This document shows, in pieces, positions 1 through 4,282 of a stretch of DNA of 8,651 bases. Origin of the DNA: Chloroflexota bacterium (GTDB lineage Bacteria > Chloroflexota > Limnocylindria > Limnocylindrales > CSP1-4). The notes below the pieces were generated by a model. That model saw only the letters and a list, made by a program, of their open reading frames with translations. It did not search any database and was not told the origin of the DNA. The stretch covers positions 1-8,651 of the forward strand of contig JACDBP010000285.1 of assembly GCA_013694835.1 (NCBI GenBank). Direction: 5' to 3'. The position numbers and the translations under genes are program-made. Positions within the stretch are counted from its first letter, which is position 1, and the number at the start of each line of letters is the position of its first letter.

Positions 1-342
1 TTCCCACCGGTCAGGCCGGCTCGGCCCGCGATTCGCCGCGGGAATCGGAACGTGCGCGGCGGCAGCCGGTCCGGGCGCGGGCCGGGCGCCGCGGCACTCA
101 GCGGCAGGCGTCTGGCCGCAGCGGCACATCCGATCGCCAGATCCCTGGACCCCTCGCGGTCCGGCGTCGGGCCGCGAGACCTGCTGGCCGCACTGCGGAG
201 GGGCGGGGTAGCGCTCAGGGGCGCCGACCAGGGCTACGCGGCGCTGTACTCGGCACTCAACAACCAGAGCGGCCTGTTCCAGCGAGCGGCGCGCGGCCGC
301 TACGTGTGGCTCGATCCCGGGGACGATGACGCGACCGTCTGA
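1..342 (+). CDS. C-terminal part of an unknown protein with a winged-helix-like tail (5' partial)
   Basis: The frame is open from the first base of the window to a TGA at 340-342, so the gene probably starts outside the window; the GTG at 52 would be an internal start giving 96 residues. The first half is low-complexity, rich in Arg, Gly, Ala and Ser, and looks like a linker. The last 50 residues look folded: a helix (RDLLAALRRGG), then GYAALYSALNNQSGLFQRAARGRYVWL. The pattern of a helix ending in 'ALY.ALN', then 'LF.R...G.Y.L', recalls the wing of HARE-type or similar winged-helix domains that bind DNA or join transcription and restriction proteins. That assignment is by pattern memory only. 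Codon use is normal for the window. The gene is convergent with the protease at 418-1488 and ends 76 bases from that gene's stop. The function of the whole protein cannot be told. Confidence 0.55.
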   Translation, partial: FPPVRPARPAIRRGNRNVRGGSRSGRGPGAAALSGRRLAAAAHPIARSLDPSRSGVGPRDLLAALRRGGVALRGADQGYAALYSALNNQSGLFQRAARGRYVWLDPGDDDATV

Positions 343-365
343 GCCTGCCGAGGCGCCAAACGCAA

Positions 366-391
366 GAGGCCGGAGCTTTCGCCCCGGCCTC
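366..391. terminator. GC-rich hairpin between convergent genes, possible bidirectional terminator
   Basis: GAGGCCGG at 366-373 pairs perfectly with CCGGCCTC at 384-391 around a 10-base loop. It sits in the 75 bases between two convergent stop codons, where a shared terminator is expected. On the plus strand no T-run follows. On the minus strand the hairpin is followed by TTGCGTTTGG, which is slightly T-rich, so it suits the protease transcript a little better. Intrinsic terminators without a good U-tract are common in high-GC bacteria, but the function here is inferred. Confidence 0.5.
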
Positions 392-417
392 GCAGCGTGA
401 TCCGCTCGACTGATCGA

Positions 418-1488
418 TCAGTACTTGCTCTCGAAGCCCGTCAGGTCGCCCATGCCGAGTGTGGTCGGTGAGAGGCTGCAGTTCGGGACGTACGGGTTCA
501 TCGTCTGGGGGCTGCTGTACACGTGGCCCAGACCGAACACATGACCGAACTCGTGGGTCATCGCCGCCTGGATGAGGGTCTCGCTGCTGCACCAGCCCGG
601 CAGTGTCTCCCAGCGAGCACGCAGGTTCATCCGCACATCACCCTCGCGGGCGACCCCGCCGCTGGTGCCATAGGCGCAGGCCATGCCGAGCACGCCTGAC
701 GGCAGGTACCCGAAGTTGACGACGCTGTACCCGTCGCCGCCGGTGCAGCTGGCGCCGGTCGAGATGTTGTTGCTGCGGCTGGTGTAGCCGAGGAAGGTGT
801 GCGTCGCGCTGATGTAGTCGCCGCGGCCGCACACGTTGTCGGCGCCCGTGATGTTGCTCGCCGCGTACTTGAGCTGGTTGAGGACGTAGAGCGTGCCGTT
901 GGTCCGACCCCGCAGGTACCACGGGATGGAAGCGCTCTGGAGGGACCAGCGGTAGGAGGGGATGCGCCAGGGATACGAGTAGTAGGACCGGCTCGCGCAC
1001 TCGCTCGACGTCCGGCCTCCGGCCAGACCCTCGTCGTAGTCGGCCTGACTGCTGGCTCCCTGGCCCGTCGTCCCTGGGTCAGCCCCTGCGGCCTGCCGTT
1101 CACTGCCGAGGTCGCGGGTGAACACACGGCCGTCGCTGTCGGTCTCGAGCATGAGCTCCCGGGCGGTGCCGTCCTGGAACAGCACCTCGCCCCAGGCGAA
1201 CCCGCCACGGGCCGGAGCGGTGAGGGTGACGCCGTTGCGGGAGACCCTGTTGCCGACCCTGAACTGGGTGGCGACGCGGTCCGATGAGCTGGTGTCCTGC
1301 GGGCCATGAGCACTGGCGACCCCGGCGGCATTGACGGTGAGCAGAACGCCCAGGCCGATGGCGGCGCTGCCGCGCAGGAGAACGGAGCGGAACGTTGCAG
1401 CCCGATCGCCGTCGGGTGCACGTGGCGACGGTCGGGAATCGTGGTGACCGGACGCCCTCTGGGCGCCATCGCGGACAAACGGCAACAA
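418..1488 (-). CDS. Secreted zinc metalloprotease, metzincin/matrixin-like (M10 type)
   Basis: Likely an extracellular zinc endopeptidase of 356 residues. The extended metzincin zinc site HEFGHVFGLGH lies at residues 312-322: His312, His316 and His322 as zinc ligands and Glu313 as the general base. A Met-turn candidate follows at 'QTMNPY' (Met330). The stretch 'GDVRMNLRARW' (283-293) fits the edge strand that precedes the active-site helix in matrixins. After a basic N-terminal region there is a hydrophobic signal segment (about 37-57) with a probable cleavage site after ASA (residue 60). Residues 61-160 may be a propeptide; I see no clear cysteine switch. Six cysteines (164, 220, 248, 271, 300, 337) lie in the mature part and could form three disulfides, as suits an exported protein. 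The start is TTG: no ATG or GTG occurs in frame before the signal segment, and two TTG codons in a row (1488 and 1485) sit 4 and 7 bases after AGGAGG. The second TTG has the better spacing and would give 355 residues. The catalytic family is well supported; the substrate is unknown. Confidence 0.9.
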   Translation of the reverse strand: MLPFVRDGAQRASGHHDSRPSPRAPDGDRAATFRSVLLRGSAAIGLGVLLTVNAAGVASAHGPQDTSSSDRVATQFRVGNRVSRNGVTLTAPARGGFAWGEVLFQDGTARELMLETDSDGRVFTRDLGSERQAAGADPGTTGQGASSQADYDEGLAGGRTSSECASRSYYSYPWRIPSYRWSLQSASIPWYLRGRTNGTLYVLNQLKYAASNITGADNVCGRGDYISATHTFLGYTSRSNNISTGASCTGGDGYSVVNFGYLPSGVLGMACAYGTSGGVAREGDVRMNLRARWETLPGWCSSETLIQAAMTHEFGHVFGLGHVYSSPQTMNPYVPNCSLSPTTLGMGDLTGFESKY

Positions 1489-1492
1489 CGTG

Positions 1493-1498
1493 CCTCCT
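1493..1498 (-). promoter_or_regulatory. Shine-Dalgarno site of the metalloprotease
   Basis: AGGAGG on the minus strand (CCTCCT on plus) is a perfect Shine-Dalgarno core. It lies 4 bases before the TTG at 1488 and 7 bases before the TTG at 1485, which decides that translation begins at one of these tandem TTG codons rather than at an ATG in another frame. Confidence 0.75.
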
Positions 1499-1509
1499 CA
1501 CTGCCGGAA

Positions 1510-1529
1510 CGTCGTGCTGGGGCACGACG
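1510..1529 (-). promoter_or_regulatory. Hairpin just upstream of the protease ribosome binding site
   Basis: A perfect 8-bp stem, CGTCGTGC with GCACGACG, encloses a 4-base loop (TGGG on plus, CCCA on minus). In the protease transcript it ends about 11 bases before the Shine-Dalgarno site. Bases 1521-1526 on the minus strand read CGTGCC and could instead pair with GGCACG (1489-1494), which overlaps the end of the Shine-Dalgarno site and the spacer. Two exclusive folds are therefore possible, one of which would partly mask the ribosome binding site. The pairing is visible in the sequence; a control role is inference. Confidence 0.35.
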
Positions 1530-1591
1530 ACGGTGGTCTGGGCCGACGGCAGGCGGGCGCGAAAGACGGAGTGACGGGACCCCTGCGCTGG

Positions 1592-1616
1592 GGCGCGACT
1601 GCTGGGGCAGTGCGCC
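1592..1616. repeat. Hairpin with the same loop as the one at 1510-1529
   Basis: GGCGC and ACTGC (with one bulged G at 1597) pair with GCAGT and GCGCC around a TGGG loop, ten base pairs in all. The core around the loop (TGC-TGGG-GCA) is the same as in the hairpin at 1510-1529. It lies in the 343 bases between the protease start and the zinc-ribbon gene, a stretch with no convincing gene of its own. It could belong to a long protease leader or be a protein-binding site. Confidence 0.35.
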
Positions 1617-1737
1617 GGGACAGTGACCTTGGGCGGTCAGGTCGGCGAGGGGTCGGGACGGCTCACGGCACGAGGTGACGGGACCGCCGACGGCAAGCTC
1701 TTCGGTTGTCTGACCTCGGGGGTGCTCCTGTGGCCGG

Positions 1738-1767
1738 AGTCTAGCCTGTTACGTCTCTGTAATGCAA
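1738..1767. promoter_or_regulatory. AT-rich divergent control region with possible promoters
   Basis: This is the only clearly AT-richer patch between the leftward protease and the rightward zinc-ribbon gene. On the minus strand TTGCAT (1767-1762) and TAGACT (1743-1738) are spaced by 18 bases; the first is a weak -35 match, the second matches four of six -10 positions. On the plus strand TGTAAT (1758-1763) matches five of six -10 positions but has no -35 partner. A short inverted repeat, TTAC-(6)-GTAA at 1749-1762, overlaps both and could be an operator. If the minus promoter is right, the protease mRNA has a leader of about 240 bases. All of this is pattern matching in a high-GC genome whose promoter consensus is unknown. 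Confidence 0.3.
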
Positions 1768-1831
1768 GACGCCGCCGGCAAATGGTCCATCTCAAGCCGT
1801 GCCAAGCGAGCTGACTCAGCAGCGGGCGACA

Positions 1832-2056
1832 ATGCATGGCGATGCAGCTCATTCGACGGTTCCTGACCTGAGCGGCGGCGCATGGCTCGACGCCGACGAT
1901 GACGCGGCGCCCTGCTCGGTCTGCGGCGGACCCCTGACCGGCGATCCCGACGACGTCGCCGAGGGCGTGCCAGGGGGTCCCATGTGCGGCGAGTGCCACC
2001 GTGCCCGCGAGTTCGACCAGACCATCTGGGAGTGGGACCCGGACGAGGGCGGCTGA
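1832..2056 (+). CDS. Small acidic zinc-ribbon protein
   Basis: Predicted 74-residue protein with two Cys-X2-Cys knuckles, CSVC (28-31) and CGEC (52-55), separated by 20 residues that include GDP and a Gly-Pro-rich turn. This is the layout of a zinc ribbon that binds one zinc ion. The rest is acidic (LDADDDAA before, WEWDPDEGG at the end). It has no membrane or signal segment, so it is probably cytoplasmic. Small proteins of this kind are often annotated only as hypothetical. I chose ATG 1832; the frame also allows GTG 1799 (85 residues), and neither has a strong ribosome binding site, so the start is uncertain. The regular cysteine spacing and normal codon use argue that it is a real gene and not a chance frame. 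The role is unknown; it could bind nucleic acid or act as a protein adaptor. Confidence 0.65.
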   Translation: MHGDAAHSTVPDLSGGAWLDADDDAAPCSVCGGPLTGDPDDVAEGVPGGPMCGECHRAREFDQTIWEWDPDEGG

Positions 2057-2170
2057 CGGGCGGTCACGCAAGCGGCACGGCGTTCGGAGGATGCGGCGGG
2101 TCACGCGCGCGCGTACCCTTGTGGACAGAGGCCGACATGGAGCGCGTTGCGTTTCGGGAGAGGCGCAGCA

Positions 2171-2175
2171 GGAGG
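2171..2175 (+). promoter_or_regulatory. Shine-Dalgarno site deciding the start at 2184
   Basis: GGAGG lies 8 bases before ATG 2184. It settles the start of the following gene, whose frame is open much further upstream (to about 2001) through an arginine-rich stretch with no protein-like character. Confidence 0.75.
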
Positions 2176-2183
2176 CAACCCGC

Positions 2184-2993
2184 ATGGCAAGCACTGGCAC
2201 GGCCAAGGCCGGCTCACTCGACAAGCTCCTCGTCGAAGTCCGCAAGACGCCTCCGAGCGAGCGGATGCATCGTCGCAACGAGGTCGCCGCGCACGGCGCT
2301 GCGGCGCTGGATCGGCTCCAGCCGTGGCTCGAGGACCGCGCCCTCGCCTCCTTCGCGATCCGTGCCATCGGCCAGATCGGCGACGCCGACGCGAACCGCA
2401 CCGACGTCCTCGAGCTGCTGCGTGCGAGCCGGCCGAACCTCCAGCCCGATCATCAGCAGGACGTCGATGAGGTGCTGGCCCGTTGGGGTGAGCGCGCAAC
2501 GCCCGCCCGCAGCCGCGCCCCCAGTACCGCGCGCAAGGTAGACCTGACGGGCGAGATGCCGCTCGAGCTGGGGCTCCGCTCCCGGCTCGTTGGAGCCGCT
2601 CGGGAACGACGGCTGATGAGCTACGCCGAGGCCGGCGAGCCGCTCGAGCTGAGCATGCGCAACCCGAGCCACCGACCGTACCTGGCCAAGCTGCTCGAGG
2701 CTATCAACGATCACGAGATGGCCGCCGGCCGGCCGCCGCTGTCGAGCATCGTGGTCAAGAAGGGCGAGTCGTCGCCGGGCGCCGGCTTTTTCGAGTGGGG
2801 CCAGCAGCACGGCCGCGTCAGGGACGGCGAGGACGAGAAGAGCTACTGCTCGCGCGAGATCGAAGAGACGTTCGCCTACTGGTCGAAGCGCGAGGATCCG
2901 GAGCCCTACGAGGACGTGCCGCAGGACGCCGCCGACGGAGCCGCCGGGTCGGGGACGGCGGATCGGGAGCTGGAAGCCGCCACCGCCGACTGA
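2184..2993 (+). CDS. Uncharacterised two-domain protein: helical HEAT-like N-terminus plus conserved unknown domain
   Basis: 269 residues, with a well-supported start. The N-terminal part (about 12-105) is all helical; RLQPWLEDRALASFAIRAIG (44-63) looks like one or two HEAT-type helical hairpins, usually a protein-binding scaffold. A short Ser/Arg/Pro linker (105-118) leads to a second domain (about 125-234): LRSRLVGAARERRLMSYAEAG, then NPSHRPYLAKLLEAINDHE, GRPPLSSIVV, PGAGFFEW and a final EIEETFAYW. This order (basic helix, 'sY.e', short helix before 'RP.LS.iVv', 'PG.GFF', acidic helix ending in aromatic residues) recalls a domain I have seen in hypothetical proteins of high-GC bacteria, but I cannot give it a family name. 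The C-terminal tail (236-269) is acidic and probably disordered. No signal peptide or membrane segment is visible. It is followed after 18 bases, in the same frame, by the membrane protein at 3012, so the two are likely cotranscribed. No catalytic motif is recognised. Confidence 0.8.
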   Translation: MASTGTAKAGSLDKLLVEVRKTPPSERMHRRNEVAAHGAAALDRLQPWLEDRALASFAIRAIGQIGDADANRTDVLELLRASRPNLQPDHQQDVDEVLARWGERATPARSRAPSTARKVDLTGEMPLELGLRSRLVGAARERRLMSYAEAGEPLELSMRNPSHRPYLAKLLEAINDHEMAAGRPPLSSIVVKKGESSPGAGFFEWGQQHGRVRDGEDEKSYCSREIEETFAYWSKREDPEPYEDVPQDAADGAAGSGTADRELEAATAD

Positions 2994-3011
2994 GCCACCC
3001 CTCGGAATCGA

Positions 3012-3815
3012 GTGGTCCGGGCCGAGCCGGGTCGCCCGCGGTTGATCGACCGGATTCGCCGCGCACTGCAGCCCGAAGACCTGCTGCTCGCAGCGGTGCT
3101 CGTGGTGCTGCCACTGCTCGGTGGGGACGCAGCCGAGCCGGCACCGAGCTTCTTCGACGACCGGGTGGACGTCTTCGGCGGCCTGGTCGCGATCCTGGCT
3201 GCGGTCGGGGCCATCGTCTGCATGGCCACCCGTGCCCCGGGCGAGTCGCCGCTCGACCCTGCGCGGTCGCCAGTCAGCGGGGCGCGGGGGCCGGTCGACC
3301 TGGACGGGAGGATGGCGCTCATCGGCCCGTACATCGGCGGCGTCGCGCTGGTCGGCGGCCAGGGGTTCGAGAAGCTGGGCATCCGCGGCGGCGACTGGCT
3401 GGCGGGACCGGCATTCATCGTCTGCATCGGGGCGGTCGTGCTGGCCGACCGCCTGCCGGTCGTGCGGTCGGAACTTCGGCGGATGCTCGTCACGCCGTTC
3501 GTGCTGGTCGCGGGCGGCATCTTCGAAGGGTTCGTGGGCGACATCACCCGTGGCCTCGACCTCGCCGCTGTGCTCGGCGAGCTCACGTCGGGTGTCCCGG
3601 TGGCCGGCGTTGCGGGCGACGTGCCGACCCTCGGACTCGCGCTGTTCGTCTACGGCATGGTGCTGGCCGGAACGGCGGTCTTCTACACGATGCTGATCTA
3701 TGCCCCCCGCGAGCTGGCCGCCACGGAGCCCGAGCGCGGACGCTGGCTCATCAGGTTCGGGCTGTTCGCGCTGGTCCTCATCGTCGGGCTGTTGCTTCGG
3801 CCGTCCGCGGCGTAG
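3012..3815 (+). CDS. Multi-pass integral membrane protein of unknown function
   Basis: 267 residues with about seven predicted membrane segments: 23-38, 54-72, 101-117, 127-147, 158-176, 206-231 and 245-263. Short loops join them, apart from a Pro/Arg/Gly-rich loop at 73-100. A basic N-terminus (RPRLIDRIRR) suggests the N-terminal end is cytoplasmic. I see no transporter signature, ATP-binding site or metal site. Glu and Asp residues inside or next to segment 5 (FEGFVGDITR, 171-180) are the most obvious candidates for functional polar groups. GTG 3012 is the first start after the upstream stop; its ribosome binding site is weak, which suits translational coupling to the gene ending at 2993. 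TTG 3042 is an alternative start. The two genes share a reading frame and are separated by one TGA and six sense codons. The fold class is clear, but the function is not recognised. Confidence 0.8.
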   Translation: MVRAEPGRPRLIDRIRRALQPEDLLLAAVLVVLPLLGGDAAEPAPSFFDDRVDVFGGLVAILAAVGAIVCMATRAPGESPLDPARSPVSGARGPVDLDGRMALIGPYIGGVALVGGQGFEKLGIRGGDWLAGPAFIVCIGAVVLADRLPVVRSELRRMLVTPFVLVAGGIFEGFVGDITRGLDLAAVLGELTSGVPVAGVAGDVPTLGLALFVYGMVLAGTAVFYTMLIYAPRELAATEPERGRWLIRFGLFALVLIVGLLLRPSAA

Positions 3816-3824
3816 GCCCTGGGT

Positions 3825-3836
3825 CGGCCGCGGCCG
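3825..3836. repeat. 12-bp perfect GC palindrome after the membrane-protein gene
   Basis: CGGCCGCGGCCG is a perfect palindrome starting nine bases after the stop of the membrane-protein gene. With no loop and no T-run it is a poor intrinsic terminator. It could be a protein-binding site or a chance event in this GC-rich sequence. Confidence 0.3.
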
Positions 3837-3850
3837 TTGGGCGTGGAGGA

Positions 3851-3892
3851 TCGGGTCGAACGTCGTCTCCCACTCGGGTCGAACGTCGTCTC
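3851..3892 (+). repeat. Tandem direct repeat, 19 bp twice with a 23-bp period
   Basis: TCGGGTCGAACGTCGTCTC occurs at 3851-3869 and again, without mismatch, at 3874-3892, with 4 bases (CCAC) between the copies. The period is close to two turns of the DNA helix, so two bound proteins would sit on the same face. The repeat lies immediately before the candidate structured RNA. Only two copies exist in the window, so it is not a CRISPR array. It may be an operator, an iteron-like site or a local duplication. Confidence 0.7.
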
Positions 3893-3901
3893 TCGCTCTC
3901 G

Positions 3902-4064
3902 CCAGTCGAGTCGGGGCATAGCCACGAGGAGGTGGACACCCGCAGGGAGCCGCGATGGGGGCGGGACCCAGCTATGCCCTGAGGCGACTGGGGAAAGCGG
4001 AAGAGCTTTCAAGACCGGCGTCACCCGCGCCGCCCACCAGCAGCCCGAAACGGGACTCTGCTAG
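3902..4064 (+). ncRNA. Candidate structured RNA or leader of unknown class
   Basis: Several helices are visible in a stretch with no convincing protein gene. P1: CCAGTCG (3902-3908) pairs with CGACTGG (3985-3991); after a 2x2 internal loop (AG/GG), TCGGGGCATAGC (3911-3922) pairs with GCTATGCCCTGA (3971-3982), 12 bp with one G-U. Inside P1, CAC/GTG (3923-3925, 3932-3934) and CCCGC/GCGGG (3939-3943, 3961-3965) could make a three-way junction. P2: GAAAGC (3993-3998) pairs with GCTTTC (4005-4010), loop GGAAGA. P3: CGGCG (4016-4020) with CGCCG (4028-4032). P4: AGCAG (4039-4043) with CTGCT (4058-4062), enclosing CCCG-AAA-CGGG. I compared it by memory with T-box, cobalamin, TPP, glycine, c-di-GMP, SAM, SRP, tmRNA, RNase P and 6S RNA and found no match. 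The strand is inferred from downstream gene direction; most pairings would also hold on the minus strand. Confidence 0.4.
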
Positions 4065-4084
4065 CGCCATGCACGTCGGACCTC

Positions 4085-4174
4085 GTGCTGGACATCGATA
4101 CACGACTGGCGACGCTGGATCGGGCACTGGCGCGAACGGCTGAAGCGGAGGACATCGAGCTCGTCTCGATCTGA
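4085..4174 (+). other. Possible 29-codon reading frame upstream of the helicase, or a gene remnant
   Basis: From GTG 4085 to TGA 4172-4174 the frame reads as a protein-like amphipathic helix: LDIDTRLATLDRALARTAE, then AEDIELVSI. The composition is far more natural than in the other frames here, which are full of Arg, Pro and Gly. There is no good ribosome binding site and the frame extends upstream without an ATG to 3983, through the structured region. It could be a short upstream peptide, the tail of a decayed gene, or chance. Around it, the stretch 4065-4282 shows nothing else that I can support. Confidence 0.25.
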
Positions 4175-4282
4175 TCCTCCGCGTGCGCCGTGACACGCAA
4201 GCTGGCACACGGGACGGGCACGATGGCGGTCGATGGCAGATCAGTACGCGCACCCGGAGGTGAACGACCTACGCTCGACGTG

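Noticed and set aside
1571..1685. GTGACGGGACC present at 1571-1581 and 1675-1685
   Set aside because: An 11-bp match of GC-biased sequence in one intergenic region, without further structure, is weak evidence for a functional repeat.
2114..2119. TACCCT considered as the -10 box of a promoter for the gene at 2184
   Set aside because: No acceptable -35 hexamer at 16-19 bases; such hexamers are frequent by chance.
1637..2401. Long minus-strand frame (254 codons) across the zinc-ribbon and HEAT-like genes
   Set aside because: Rich in Arg, Ser and Ala with no motif; it lies opposite two genes with better evidence and is a shadow of high third-position GC.
3856..3866. TCGAACGTCGT (reverse: ACGACGTTCGA) considered as a tRNA T-loop because of the GTTCGA motif
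   Set aside because: No flanking T-stem, acceptor stem or anticodon arm can be formed.
3851..3892. Direct repeat considered as a minimal CRISPR array
   Set aside because: Only two copies, a 4-base spacer and no cas gene in the window.
3922..3965. GGTGG-ACACCCGC considered as a T-box or cobalamin-type element
   Set aside because: It lacks the T-box core and the B12 box, and no aminoacyl-tRNA or cobalamin gene follows.
2795..3982. Plus-strand frame of 395 codons overlapping the HEAT-like and membrane-protein genes
   Set aside because: Dominated by Arg, Gly and Ala repeats; the overlapping frames have hydrophobic segments, ribosome binding sites and natural composition.
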